Assembly (NCBI RefSeq): GCF_001457815.1
Contig: NZ_LN898217.1
Coordinates: forward strand, 62,001-126,000
Direction: 5' to 3'
DNA: 64,000 bases
DNA from: Vitreoscilla massiliensis
GTDB taxonomy: Bacteria; Pseudomonadota; Gammaproteobacteria; Burkholderiales; Neisseriaceae
Below the pieces are notes generated by a model, which ran no database searches, had not been told where the DNA came from, and saw only the letters and a list, made by a program, of their open reading frames with translations. Shown here piece by piece: positions 26,975-35,939 of the stretch (the stretch's first letter is position 1; each line of letters opens with the position of its first letter). The translations under genes were made by a program, and so were the position numbers.

Positions 26975-27595
26975 CTACTTCACCACCACACCCTGCACCA
27001 AACTCCTTAACACCCCACCGCAATGCTCAAAATAATAATCGCTAAGTTCTGGCCAGTGGTTGGCTTGGGGGTGAACGAGCAGTGTGTGGGTGCCGGCGCC
27101 GCGGCCGGCGCTGAGGTCGTATTCGTAGTCGCCAACCATAATCGCGTCGTGGCTGTCGGCTTGCCAGTGGTTCAAAATATGGTCTATGCCGGCGGGGTCG
27201 GGTTTGGGGGCGGCTTCGTCGCGGCCGAGGATGACGGGCTCATCGAAATAGTCGAGCAAACCGATGGCATCTAGGGTAATCAGCGCCAGCTTTTTGTCGT
27301 TGCGGGTGAGGATGGCGAGTTTGCGCTCTTGCTCGTGTAAGTGTTGTACCAAATCGCTAGCGCCCTCGGCTGGTATGGCGTTTTTGGCCAAGTCGACTTC
27401 GTAATCCCACAACCACTGGCGCATTTGCGCGGCGTCGTGCTCGCTTTGGCGGGCGACGAAGGCGAGGATGTCCAAATCGCCGTCGGCCATGCCCAATTGG
27501 CGGCGCATGTATGGGAAATCGTGACTGGCGATGGTGAGGGTGCCATCCATGTCAAAAATCCAATGGCGTAAACTGTTTAAACCTTGTGCATTCAT
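26975..27595 (-). CDS. HAD-superfamily phosphatase
   Basis: 206 residues, HAD subfamily IA. Motif I IFDMDGTLT near residue 13, motif II AILTRNDKK near 95, motif III with lysine APKPDPAGI near 130, motif IV MVGDYEYDLSAGRGAG near 153. It resembles phosphoglycolate phosphatase-type enzymes; the substrate cannot be assigned. A long intergenic gap lies upstream with one DUS at 27645. Convergent with the defence-like island. Confidence 0.85.
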   Translation of the reverse strand: MNAQGLNSLRHWIFDMDGTLTIASHDFPYMRRQLGMADGDLDILAFVARQSEHDAAQMRQWLWDYEVDLAKNAIPAEGASDLVQHLHEQERKLAILTRNDKKLALITLDAIGLLDYFDEPVILGRDEAAPKPDPAGIDHILNHWQADSHDAIMVGDYEYDLSAGRGAGTHTLLVHPQANHWPELSDYYFEHCGGVLRSLVQGVVVK

Positions 27596-27828
27596 GGCAA
27601 TCGTGACGGAAGTGAATAACAGGTCTACTGTAGGATGAATCGGGCGGCCTGTAAACTCTTGGCGTTGTGGCTGGGCAGATAACGAGCATCAATATGGGTG
27701 TTGGGCTGCGTGTGCAGCGTTGGCGCTGTGTGAACCAATTTGTCGCTAACGGGTGCCAGCTTAGGTCTTTACGCATGTTGCAATACCCGCGTTGACTCAG
27801 ACGCTGACGCTACTGAATGGTTAAATAC

Positions 27829-27858
27829 AAGCGGCCTGTAAGCTTTACAGGCCGCTTT
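27829..27858. terminator. DUS-pair terminator
   Basis: AAGCGGCCTGTAA / TTACAGGCCGCTT closes the three-paralogue cluster on the minus strand, 15 bases past the last stop. Confidence 0.8.
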
Positions 27859-27872
27859 ATTGTGTACAGCGT

Positions 27873-28361
27873 TTATAAAATATCGCTGTGGATGCGCTTG
27901 AATTTGCCGTTTTGCTCCAACCAGTACTCGCGCCGACACACCGATGGCGCATCGCCGCCTTCTTCGGTCACGCCGGTAAGCACCATTAAGCGGCTGTTGG
28001 TTTGGAAGCTGATGTCTTTGTCACGCCATTCGTCGCTGCCCTCTTTCGGTGGGCAATCGTTAAGTGCGCTGACGAATTGGCTGGCGCCGCTTTTGACATC
28101 GACCATCATGGCAATGATGCAGCCGGTGCCGCAGCCAGCATAACCAATGGCGTAATGACCGGCGAAATTGGGTTTTTCTTGGGCCAATGCGCGAAAGCGG
28201 GTGCGAAAGCTGCGTGTGTCGGCATTGAGTTTGAGCGCGGCATTTTTGCCCTTGTAGACTTTGGCAGGGTAGTGCGCGAATTGCGGCACTGGCGCCGCTT
28301 GTGCCAAGGGCAGACACAATATGGCAGTGGTCAGCAGCAAGAGGGTTGGGCAAAGTTTCAT
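27873..28361 (-). CDS. Secreted GCGxGC-motif protein, paralogue 3
   Basis: 162 residues from the ATG at 28361 behind AAAGAAAGG. Signal peptide KLCPTLLLLTTAILCLPLAQA. The conserved core NFAGHYAIGYAGCGTGCIIAMM is shared (with changes) by the next two genes, as is a following DVKSGASQFV strand and one or two later cysteines. Unknown function; similar 'FAGHY...GCGTGC' proteins are, as I recall, scattered in proteobacteria. It is the most divergent and last of three tandem copies; periplasmic by its signal. Confidence 0.7.
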   Translation of the reverse strand: MKLCPTLLLLTTAILCLPLAQAAPVPQFAHYPAKVYKGKNAALKLNADTRSFRTRFRALAQEKPNFAGHYAIGYAGCGTGCIIAMMVDVKSGASQFVSALNDCPPKEGSDEWRDKDISFQTNSRLMVLTGVTEEGGDAPSVCRREYWLEQNGKFKRIHSDIL

Positions 28362-28485
28362 ACTGGCCTTTCTTTGATATGGGTTTACAGGCCGCTTGTC
28401 TGCATAGTTGAATGGCTGGCCATGCGGTTTTGCGCTATTGATGCGGCCTGTAAAGACAATCCGTTGTGTTGATGGACGGAGTGAC

Positions 28486-28998
28486 TTATTCCGACAAGCG
28501 TTGCTGTTCCAGTAAGCGTACCTTGCCTTTTTCAGCGATAAACGTCTTGGTGTAGCACGCGCCGCTGGTGTCGCCAGCATCGGTAGTGGCGACGATTTGC
28601 AGCCAGCTGCTGCTGGCGGCTTTGCGCGTTTCTGCTTGCATCATCAGATTGGGCTGGTCAGTGCAAGGGGACACCGCGCCTGTGGGCAAGAGTTGGGTGG
28701 CGCCGGTGCGGGCATTGTAGAGCAAACCGATGGCACAGCCGCTGCCACAACGGGCAAATTCCAATACGTATTCACCGGCGTAATTGATGCTGTTGGGTGT
28801 GCGGTACATGGTACGGAACAGCTTGCGGTAGCGCTGTGTTGCCGTGGTGAATTTGGGCGCGACGTGAGCGCCGCCATAAGCCCGTGCAGGATAGTGGTCG
28901 GCCTCGTTGAGCCAGCTGGGAAAACGTGGCTCGGCTTGGGCGGGGGTGATGCCCAAGCAGCTTAAAACCAAGGCGATGGCGATAGCGATTTTGTGCAT
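28486..28998 (-). CDS. Secreted GCGxGC-motif protein, paralogue 2
   Basis: 170 residues from the ATG at 28998; the frame is open for another 64 codons but the signal peptide (HKIAIAIALVLSCLGITPAQA) fixes the start. Core YAGEYVLEFARCGSGCAIG with LLYNARTGATQLLP, and two later cysteines (SPCTDQ, GACYTKTF). Closest to paralogue 1, including the shared ending YTK-FIA-KG-VRLL. DUS flank it on both sides. Confidence 0.7.
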   Translation of the reverse strand: MHKIAIAIALVLSCLGITPAQAEPRFPSWLNEADHYPARAYGGAHVAPKFTTATQRYRKLFRTMYRTPNSINYAGEYVLEFARCGSGCAIGLLYNARTGATQLLPTGAVSPCTDQPNLMMQAETRKAASSSWLQIVATTDAGDTSGACYTKTFIAEKGKVRLLEQQRLSE

Positions 28999-29120
28999 GT
29001 GTGACTCTGTATGTGGCTGGAGAAATGGACGCTGGGTAGGTGCAGACCTTGCTGCACCTGCATACAAGCGGCCTGTAACTTTATGTTTGCTGCCATGCGC
29101 AGCAAGGCCAATGCCAGTGT

Positions 29121-29621
29121 TCAATGCATGGCGGTTTTGTTCAGCAAGCGCACCGTGCCTCGGTCGGCGATGAAGTTTTTGGTGTAACACACGTCGCCTG
29201 TGCTGTCGGCATCGTTCATGGTGGCGACTATTTGCAGCAAGCGGCTGTTCGGCTGATAGTAGCGTTCAGCTTGTTCCATCAATGCGGGCTGACCATAGCA
29301 ACTGGACACCGTGCCCGTGGGCAAGAATTGGGTGGCGCCAGTGCGGGCGTTGTAGAGCAAGCCTATGGCGCAACCTGTGCCACAGCCAGCAAAATCCAGC
29401 ACATATTCGCCGCCGTAATTGATGGCTTGTTTTTGCAACATGCGCAAAGTGCTGCGAAATTCACGCGTTTTGGGGGTGAATTTGGGGGCGGCGTGTTTGC
29501 CGGTGTAGACGGCAACGGGGTATTTGGCGGCTTCGGCCTGCCAGTTGGATGCCACGGGTTCGGCTTGGAGACAGACGGCGCTCAAGCCTACGACAGCGAA
29601 CAAGAAGTGATGCGTTTTCAT
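29121..29621 (-). CDS. Secreted GCGxGC-motif protein, paralogue 1
   Basis: 166 residues from the ATG at 29621, placed by GGAGGG seven bases upstream; an in-frame ATG at 29636 lacks such a site. Signal peptide KTHHFLFAVVGLSAVCLQA. Core YGGEYVLDFAGCGTGCAIG with LLYNARTGATQFLP, and later cysteines SSCYGQ and DVCYTKNF. First gene of the tandem set; the copies are separated by about 125 bases each, so they may have separate promoters. Confidence 0.7.
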   Translation of the reverse strand: MKTHHFLFAVVGLSAVCLQAEPVASNWQAEAAKYPVAVYTGKHAAPKFTPKTREFRSTLRMLQKQAINYGGEYVLDFAGCGTGCAIGLLYNARTGATQFLPTGTVSSCYGQPALMEQAERYYQPNSRLLQIVATMNDADSTGDVCYTKNFIADRGTVRLLNKTAMH

Positions 29622-29788
29622 GTGCTTACCCTCCATGCGATGTGGGGTTTATTGTATGCCAAATTTGTTTTGCCTGTGGGTGAAAAACGCGGTTGGGCGC
29701 TGATTTGCGGCTGGGCAAACTTTCATCTCACGCGCCGCAAAATAAGCATAGAATATTGCCATACCGCTTTTGGTGACGGCTGACAGAG

Positions 29789-30811
29789 ATGGGTGGCAAG
29801 GTGTACAAAGAATTGAAGATGAAATCGTTTTTGCTGGCGATTTCGGGGGTGTTGATATTGTGGCTGCCGGTGCTGTTATTGCATTTGAGCATCGTGTTGT
29901 TTGCGGCCTTGATTACCTACAGTGCCAGCAATCTCATTGCCGAAAAATTGCGCACAGTATGGCCGCAAGGTCGACACCTGCCTTTGTGTGGCGTGTTGTT
30001 ATTGCTGTTGCTGTTGGCAGGGGCCGGCTATGTGTTTGGCGATTGGCTGGTGGACAAAACCGGCAGCCTCACCATCACCAGTTTGCTCACGCAAGCAGCG
30101 GTGATACTCGACCAAGTTCACACCCATTTGCCCGCCAGCATCGCCGAACATGTGCCGCATTCATTGGAAAGCCTGAAAGTGAGCCTGTCCAATGCGATGA
30201 AAGGCCATGCCGGACAAGTGCAAACCGCGGGTTTGCACACGTTGCGCGGCTTGGGCTATTTGATTGCTGGCTTTGTTATCGGCGCAGTGGCGGTGATACA
30301 AACCAGCGGAGAGCGCGCCCAGTATGAAAAGCCGTTAAGTCGCATCGTGCATGCGGAATTCACCGAATTGTTGCACGGCTTTACCGATATTTTTTACGCG
30401 CAAATCCGCATTTCTGCCATCAATACCGTGCTCACGGCGGTGTATTTATTGGGCATCTTGCCTTTGATTGGCAAGCCTTTGCCTATGGCCGGCACCTTGG
30501 TGATGGTGACGTTTTTTGCCGGCTTGCTGCCCGTGGTCGGCAATTTGATTTCCAATACTTTTATTGTGATTTTAAGTCTCAGCGACAGCTTGGCGGTGAC
30601 CATCATGTCGCTCATGTGGTTGGTGGGCATACACAAGCTGGAGTATTTTTTAAACGCCCACATCATCGGCCACAAAATCAAGGCGGCGATGTGGGAATTG
30701 CTGATTGTGATGATTGTATTGGAAGCGACGTTTGGCATGGCCGGCTTGGTCAGCGCGCCCATCATCTATGCACAAGCCAAACGCAGCTTGCACAATCACG
30801 GTTGGATATAG
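29789..30811 (+). CDS. AI-2E family (PerM-like) membrane transporter
   Basis: 340 residues (an alternative ATG at 29819 would give 330). About eight helices. The pattern of the PerM/AI-2 exporter family is visible: a hydrophobic N-terminal pair, a cytoplasmic or periplasmic middle segment (QVHTHLPASIAEHVPHSL), then GTLVMVTFFAGLLPVVGNLISN near 225 and the C-terminal helix LVSAPIIYAQAK. Members export AI-2 or act as Na+/H+ antiporters; the substrate is not predictable. Monocistronic. Confidence 0.8.
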   Translation: MGGKVYKELKMKSFLLAISGVLILWLPVLLLHLSIVLFAALITYSASNLIAEKLRTVWPQGRHLPLCGVLLLLLLLAGAGYVFGDWLVDKTGSLTITSLLTQAAVILDQVHTHLPASIAEHVPHSLESLKVSLSNAMKGHAGQVQTAGLHTLRGLGYLIAGFVIGAVAVIQTSGERAQYEKPLSRIVHAEFTELLHGFTDIFYAQIRISAINTVLTAVYLLGILPLIGKPLPMAGTLVMVTFFAGLLPVVGNLISNTFIVILSLSDSLAVTIMSLMWLVGIHKLEYFLNAHIIGHKIKAAMWELLIVMIVLEATFGMAGLVSAPIIYAQAKRSLHNHGWI

Positions 30812-30827
30812 CGCGTATTTGATAAAA

Positions 30828-30861
30828 AAAAGCGGCCTGTAAACGATTTACAGGCCGCTTT
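30828..30861. terminator. DUS-pair terminator
   Basis: AAAGCGGCCTGTAAA / TTTACAGGCCGCTTT, 3-base loop, A-run before and T-run after, so bidirectional between convergent genes. Confidence 0.88.
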
Positions 30862-30885
30862 TATCGTGTTGGGCACGATAACAAC

Positions 30886-31074
30886 TTAAGCACCCAAGGC
30901 TTTTTTAATCTTTTGGTCGGTTTTGTATTGCGATAAGGCGTAGACCGCCCAAATGGTGGCGGGCAACCAGCCCAGTAAAGTAATCTGCAAAATCAGACAA
31001 ACCAAACCGGCAAACGGGCGACCTATGGTGAAAAACGTCAACCACGGTAAAAACAAGGCAATCAGCAATCTCAT
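30886..31074 (-). CDS. YqaE/Pmp3-family small membrane protein
   Basis: 62 residues from the ATG at 31074 behind GAAGGA. Two hydrophobic helices with the family pattern FLPWLTFFTIGRPFAGLVCL and LLGWLPATIWAVYAL. Pmp3/YqaE proteins are stress-related inner-membrane proteolipids in bacteria and yeast. The charged C-tail (KTDQKIKKALGA) is typical. Single gene. Confidence 0.82.
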   Translation of the reverse strand: MRLLIALFLPWLTFFTIGRPFAGLVCLILQITLLGWLPATIWAVYALSQYKTDQKIKKALGA

Positions 31075-31267
31075 CGTCAGTCCTTCAGTGTTGGTGTTCT
31101 CGCTGCTTGCCATCATAACGGAAAGCCAAGACGATACCAAACAGTGCTTTACAGGCCGCATCTCTGCCAGAGATACTGGTTAACATACAATGGCTGATGG
31201 CGGCTGCCGCTACCATTTCTGCATACTTCTCTTAATCTTACATCCTTAATCTTATCTTGTGAGTGCT

Positions 31268-32416
31268 ATGAACACATTTTTGCGCCGTATGGCCACCGCC
31301 CAACAAGGCTTGGCAGCGGAGACGCGTTTTGCCGCTGGTTCTGTGGGCAGCTTGCAAGCGCTGCAGCATTTGGGCTATGTGCAAATCGACACCATTTCCG
31401 TGGTCGAGCGTGCCCACCATCATGTGTTGTGGAGCCGTGTGCCCGAGTACGAGTTGGGGCATCTCAATCAATTGGTGCACGAGCAACACGCGTTTGAATA
31501 CTGGTATCACGCCGCCGCGTATTTGCCCATGCGCGACTACCGTTATGCGCTGTTGCAAATGGAGGAAGTGCGCGCAGGCAATAGCCGCTATTTCAACCGC
31601 GGCGATGCGCACTTGATGCGCGAAATCGTGGCGCGGGTGCAAGACGAGGGCAGCATCCGTTTGCGCCACATTGCCAAAAATCCGCAAGACCAAAGCGGCG
31701 GCTGGTGGAATACCGGGCCGGCGCGGCGCTCGGTGGAGCAATTGTTTATGCAAGGTGATTTGATGGTGTGTGAGCGCAATGGCATGGAGAAAGTGTATGC
31801 GCTGCGCGAGACGTGTTTGCCGACGGGCTTGGACGTGAGCACGCCGACGCTGGCGGAGTATGCTGACTATGTGTTCGCCACCACGCTGCGCGCACACGGC
31901 GTGTTCACGTGGAAGCAATTGCTGCATTTGAAGACCGGCAATGCGCTGCGCGTGGCCATGCGTGAGGTGGTGAGGCAGCAGTTGGAAGCGGGCAAGATTG
32001 TGGCGCAGCAGCTGGCAAGCGGCGATGAGGTGTATGTGGATGTGGCGCTGTTGTCGCAAGAGGCGCCAGTAGCAAGCGGCCTGAAAATCCTGTCGCCGTT
32101 TGACAATGTGCTCATCCACCGCGAGCGCTTAAGCGCTTTGTTTGGTTTTGATTACCGCATCGAGTGTTATGTGCCGGCGGCCAAGCGCGTGTTTGGCTAT
32201 TTTTGTTTGCCGCTGTTGTATGGCGAGACGATGGTCGGGCGCATGGATTGTAAGGCGCACCGCCGCAGCAAGACTTTGCAAGTGTTGAGTGTGCATTGGC
32301 AAGAGTCTGTGCCCGAGCGCGAGCACTTACTTGCGGCATTGCGCAGCGAGTTGCCGCGCTTTGCGGCGTTTAACCAATGCCATGACATTGATGCGACGGT
32401 ATTGGATAGGGGTTAA
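31268..32416 (+). CDS. ycaQ: AlkX/YcaQ-like winged-helix DNA glycosylase (HTH_42)
   Basis: 382 residues from the ATG at 31268 (a GTG three codons upstream is possible). Tandem winged-helix architecture; the catalytic Q-hydrophobic-D motif is present as YVQIDTISVVERAHHHVLW near residue 36, and HAFEYWYHAAAYLPM near 73 is typical of the family. YcaQ (AlkX) of E. coli unhooks interstrand crosslinks and releases alkylated bases; AlkZ is its streptomycete cousin. Upstream sequence has no strong ribosome site. Cytoplasmic repair. Confidence 0.85.
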   Translation: MNTFLRRMATAQQGLAAETRFAAGSVGSLQALQHLGYVQIDTISVVERAHHHVLWSRVPEYELGHLNQLVHEQHAFEYWYHAAAYLPMRDYRYALLQMEEVRAGNSRYFNRGDAHLMREIVARVQDEGSIRLRHIAKNPQDQSGGWWNTGPARRSVEQLFMQGDLMVCERNGMEKVYALRETCLPTGLDVSTPTLAEYADYVFATTLRAHGVFTWKQLLHLKTGNALRVAMREVVRQQLEAGKIVAQQLASGDEVYVDVALLSQEAPVASGLKILSPFDNVLIHRERLSALFGFDYRIECYVPAAKRVFGYFCLPLLYGETMVGRMDCKAHRRSKTLQVLSVHWQESVPEREHLLAALRSELPRFAAFNQCHDIDATVLDRG

Positions 32417-32871
32417 ATGCTGGGGCAATGGAAACCGTTTGGATGATTGTTGCTTAGTTTATGAATAGGGAGGTGTGAGTGGATTGTGATGTGGTCGCAC
32501 TGATTTTGCGTTGAATGGGCAGTTTCAAATCACTGAGCGCATATCACACTTGGGAATTTTAAACCGACTTACAGGCCGCTTGTATGGGCATATGGCATAA
32601 AAATTCAAATGCGCCAATGTGAAGATAATTAGAATTTCACATTAACATTAATTTAATGTTGACCATAATCATGCTAAAGATGGTAATTTGTTGTTATGTG
32701 TCAAAATAAAATGGCAATCGTCCTGTACACTGTGTTTTTGAAAATGTGACTCAGAAAATGCGATTGTGCCTACAAACTGAGTCATTACCTAAATTTTCAA
32801 CGCATGGGCCATAATCGGTATGGTTTATGCTACTTGAATCCCCATCATTAACCTCATTGTTTAGTTTTGCC
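32417..32871. other. Intergenic region, mildly AT-rich
   Basis: About 450 bases. One DUS variant (CTTACAGGCCGC) near 32569, and an AT-rich stretch at 32600-32720 (AATTAGAATTTCACATTAAC and similar) likely holding a promoter for the next gene. No other structure seen. Confidence 0.5.
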
Positions 32872-33189
32872 ATGGCCATTATTGCATTTAACGACAAAAA
32901 CCTGCCTAAAAACCCAGCCAAATCCAATGTGTGGATGGAGCGGGCCTTATTGCAATTGGAAGAAATCGTGAGCGTGCTCAATGGCAAAAATGCGGTGATG
33001 TTTGAATCCGAAGGCAGTTTTATCCATTTGGCCACCGGCGGCGTTTTATTCAAAGGCAAGCGTCACCAACAATGGCGTTTCAAGCCGTTTCCAGGTGAGC
33101 GCACTGTGCGAGTACTCGACAGCGATGAGCTCAATCAGCAAATCAACCGCAGCTTCAGCGCTGCCATGGCCGCTAAAAAAACCGCTTAA
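32872..33189 (+). CDS. Small protein of unknown function
   Basis: 105 residues from the ATG at 32872; an upstream in-frame ATG at 32827 is equally unsupported, as neither has a clear ribosome site. No signal peptide from this start, Lys/Arg-rich, with FKPFPGERTVRVLDSDELN near the end. No family recognised. The terminator overlaps its last codons, which supports a real transcription unit. Confidence 0.55.
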   Translation: MAIIAFNDKNLPKNPAKSNVWMERALLQLEEIVSVLNGKNAVMFESEGSFIHLATGGVLFKGKRHQQWRFKPFPGERTVRVLDSDELNQQINRSFSAAMAAKKTA

Positions 33190-33202
33190 GTGCGGTTTTT
33201 TT
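33175..33202 (+). terminator. Terminator overlapping the end of the preceding gene
   Basis: AAAAAACCGC / GCGGTTTTTTT with a 6-base loop; the first arm lies in the last codons (K-K-T-A). Also T-rich on the minus strand. Confidence 0.85.
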
Positions 33203-33226
33203 GTATCTGTCGGCAACCAAGCTGCT

Positions 33227-34009
33227 TCAATAGGTTTCAGGCCGCTCTTTGGGCACTTGGTCGCTGATTTTCAAATACGTGCCGCCGGCATACACGCCAA
33301 AGCCAAAACCGCAGCTGCCATTGCCGTCTTGCGTGACCTTGATGCGTTCGCCATCTGCTTTTGAAGGCAAAAATTGCAGGCGGATGTCGCAGCGGTCTGT
33401 GCTGCCCGTATCTTGGTAGTGATAGCTGGCGACTTGGCTGTTTTTGGCCATCGTGGTGCTGAAATTGCCCATATTCGGGCCGTTGAGCCAGCCCATCAAG
33501 CCCATGCGCAAACCTTCAAAATCGATGTCGTAGCCGTTGCTGCCATCGCGCACAGTCAGGTAACTCCATTGCCCTTGTCCCACATAGCTGACGTATTGGC
33601 CACGCTTGTCGCGGCTGGGTTTAATCGCGGGCAATTGTTTTAGATTGAACGGACTCGGTGCCACCTTGGGCATGATTTCATACCAAGCGCGGGCCCAGCG
33701 GTAATCGCCTTGTTTGGCATGACTGAGGCCGACATTGTTCAAAGCGATGTTGAGGCGTTTAGCCTTGCTTTGGTCGCTGCTGCCATCGTCGATATTGGAC
33801 AGGCAAAACGACAGCAAGCCCGCTTGTTTGTTGTAAGCGTTTTCTGCTTGGCGGTAGTCACCGGCGCGGTAGAACTTGTCGCCTTGTTGGGTGATTTGGG
33901 GCAATTGTGCACATTCTTCGGCCACGCCCGCAGGCACATCTTGCGCCTGCGCCACGGGCAACAAACAGGCACTGCTCAATAACAGCAAACCGACACGGTA
34001 GCAAAACAT
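33227..34009 (-). CDS. Periplasmic protein with a short TPR-like segment
   Basis: 260 residues from the ATG at 34009 behind AAGGAG. Signal peptide FCYRVGLLLLSSACLLPVAQA. Residues about 35-110 look like tetratricopeptide helices (GDKFYRAGDYRQAENAYNK, ALNNVGLSHAKQGDYRWA). The second half is beta-rich with WSYLTVRDGSNGYDID and ends in a GFGVYAGG strand. No family recognised. A degenerate DUS (TTTCAGGCCGC) overlaps the stop region. Confidence 0.6.
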   Translation of the reverse strand: MFCYRVGLLLLSSACLLPVAQAQDVPAGVAEECAQLPQITQQGDKFYRAGDYRQAENAYNKQAGLLSFCLSNIDDGSSDQSKAKRLNIALNNVGLSHAKQGDYRWARAWYEIMPKVAPSPFNLKQLPAIKPSRDKRGQYVSYVGQGQWSYLTVRDGSNGYDIDFEGLRMGLMGWLNGPNMGNFSTTMAKNSQVASYHYQDTGSTDRCDIRLQFLPSKADGERIKVTQDGNGSCGFGFGVYAGGTYLKISDQVPKERPETY

Positions 34010-34246
34010 GGTGAACTCCTTGCGAATAAACGTGCATGGCGCGGCGGCTGTGCACAGAGGGTTGGCAATCAATCGCATTATGATGAGTGCCATTGTTGGC
34101 AGCACTGGTGCATTTGTAAACCTCCGTGTGCCATGGCAACAACGGTGCTGCTTGAAGGTGCAAGCTTTGCACCATGTGGGCGGGTTTGGGGTTTACAGGC
34201 CGCTTTTATTTGCCATCAGCAAGGTATTGAGGCGGCCTGTAAGCGT

Positions 34247-34534
34247 TTAAGCCTCGCGCAAAACGTCGCGGATGCTGGCGTCTTTGTCAAATTGGGCTTT
34301 GGCAAACGGGCACAGCGGGATGATTTTGAGGTTTTTCTCGCGCGCAAACGCAATTAAGGCGTCGAGCAAGGTGCGGCCGACGTTTTGGCCGCGGTAAGCA
34401 TCGTCGACATGGGTAGAGTCGATGATGAACATATTGGGGCCGGCCCAAGTGTATTTCATTTCACCGGCGCTGTTGTCGCCATCTTGTAAGCGAAACAAGC
34501 CGTGTTTGCCGTCGTCGGTTTGGGAAATTTGCAT
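34247..34534 (-). CDS. GCN5-related acetyltransferase-like protein (YjdJ/Acetyltransf_CG type)
   Basis: 95 residues from the ATG at 34534 with GGAG seven bases upstream. The compact GNAT fold of this subfamily is visible: STHVDDAYRGQNVGRTLLDAL near residue 42 (acetyl-CoA loop RGQNVG) and KIIPLCPFAKAQFDKD near 72. These short proteins are stand-alone acetyltransferase-like domains with unknown targets. Divergent from the aminotransferase gene. Confidence 0.82.
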   Translation of the reverse strand: MQISQTDDGKHGLFRLQDGDNSAGEMKYTWAGPNMFIIDSTHVDDAYRGQNVGRTLLDALIAFAREKNLKIIPLCPFAKAQFDKDASIRDVLREA

Positions 34535-34688
34535 GAGAAACTCCATCTGTAAAAAGGTGGGGAGGCATGTTGCCACGACAGCACCATCTTAGCACTGCTC
34601 TGCATCTTGTAGGCAAGTCTTGCGTCGGCACAGCTGGACCAGCGTCGATGCTATACTCATGCCATCTGTTGACTGATAGTGTGAACCC

Positions 34689-35873
34689 ATGTCTGGAACC
34701 CTTATGAAGCGCGACATCGCGGTAGCCCGCCGCATGCACGACATCGAACCCTTTCGGGTAATGGCCTTATTGGACCGCGCCAAAGCCTTACAGGCTGCTG
34801 GTCGTGACATCATCCACATGGAAATTGGCGAACCCGATTTCACCACCGCCGCCCCCATCGTCGCTGCGGCCGAGCAAGCCTTACAAGATGGCAAAACTGC
34901 CTATACCCAAGCCTTGGGAATACCCGAGTTGCGCCAAGCCATCGCTGCTTGGTATCAGCGGCAATATGGCTTGGACATCTCTGCCAATCGCATTGTTGTC
35001 ACTCCGGGTGGTTCGGGTGCTTTGCTGTTGTTGTCGGCCTTGCTCATCAATCCCGATGAAGAATTGTTGCTGTCCGACCCCAGCTATCCGTGCAACCGCC
35101 ATTTTTTGCGCCTGATTGAAGGCCGTGCCCGCCTGATTGAAACCACGCCTGAGACGCGTTACCAACTCAATGCCGATTTGCTGCGTGCGCATTGGCAGCC
35201 GCAAACGCGCGGTGCGTTGGTGGCGTCGCCCGCCAATCCAACTGGCGAAATGCTCAGCCGCGACGAATTGCGGGCGCTGGCCGATGCTTGCCGCGAACGG
35301 GATGGCGTGTTGTTGGTGGACGAGATTTACCATGGTTTGACTTATGGTGAAGACGCGGTCAGCGTGTTGGAAGTGGCCGATGATGCGTTTGTGCTCAACA
35401 GTTTTTCCAAATACTTCGGCATGACCGGTTGGCGCATCGGCTGGTTGGTGGCGCCTGAAGCCTTGGTGCCACAAATCGAAAAACTGGCGCAAAACCTGTA
35501 CATCTCGGTGACCACGGTGTCGCAATACGCGGCTTTGGCGGCGTTTTCCGACGAAGCGGTGGCGATACACGAGGAGCGCCGCGCTGCTTTTGCCGCGCGC
35601 CGTGATTATTTGGTTGGCGCTTTGCGCGGCTTGGGCTTTACCGTGCCGCATGTGCCGGCGGGAGCGTTTTATGTCTATGCCGATGTGTCGGCGTTCACAT
35701 CCGACAGCCGCCAGTGGTGTTTGGATTTGCTTGAGCAAGAAGGCGTGGCGGTGACGCCTGGTGAAGACTTTGGCGTCTACCGCTGCGATGAGCATGTGCG
35801 CTTTGCCTATACCGACGATTTGCCGCGCTTACAAGAAGCAGTGGCGCGCATCCAGCGTTTTATCGCGGCTTAA
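34689..35873 (+). CDS. Class I PLP-dependent aminotransferase
   Basis: 394 residues (an ATG five codons later, at 34704, has the better-spaced GGAA). Fold-type I motifs: IHMEIGEPDF near 40, PGGSGALLLLSALL near 103, SPANPTGEMLS near 180, DEIYHGLTYG near 215 and the PLP lysine in NSFSKYFGMTGWRIGW near 245. Probably uses aspartate, alanine or aromatic amino acids; the specificity is open. Cytoplasmic, with its own DUS terminator. Confidence 0.88.
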   Translation: MSGTLMKRDIAVARRMHDIEPFRVMALLDRAKALQAAGRDIIHMEIGEPDFTTAAPIVAAAEQALQDGKTAYTQALGIPELRQAIAAWYQRQYGLDISANRIVVTPGGSGALLLLSALLINPDEELLLSDPSYPCNRHFLRLIEGRARLIETTPETRYQLNADLLRAHWQPQTRGALVASPANPTGEMLSRDELRALADACRERDGVLLVDEIYHGLTYGEDAVSVLEVADDAFVLNSFSKYFGMTGWRIGWLVAPEALVPQIEKLAQNLYISVTTVSQYAALAAFSDEAVAIHEERRAAFAARRDYLVGALRGLGFTVPHVPAGAFYVYADVSAFTSDSRQWCLDLLEQEGVAVTPGEDFGVYRCDEHVRFAYTDDLPRLQEAVARIQRFIAA

Positions 35874-35883
35874 CATCATGACA

Positions 35884-35930
35884 TGCGGCCTGTAAACCTC
35901 TAAACAACGTGTTACAGGCCGCTTTTTTTA
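35884..35930 (+). terminator. DUS-pair terminator
   Basis: GCGGCCTGTAAA at 35885-35896 and GTTACAGGCCGC at 35911-35922 with a 14-base loop and T7. It lies between the aminotransferase and the nucleosidase homologue. Confidence 0.85.
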
Positions 35931-35939
35931 AGGGTTTGT

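Noticed and set aside
31238..32119. 293-codon minus-strand frame opposite the AlkX-like gene
   Set aside because: The + frame has the QID family motif and normal length; the antisense frame is His/Leu/Gln-rich without any domain.
34881..35795. 304-codon minus-strand frame opposite the aminotransferase
   Set aside because: The aminotransferase carries all fold-type I motifs; the antisense frame is a shadow with no start signal.
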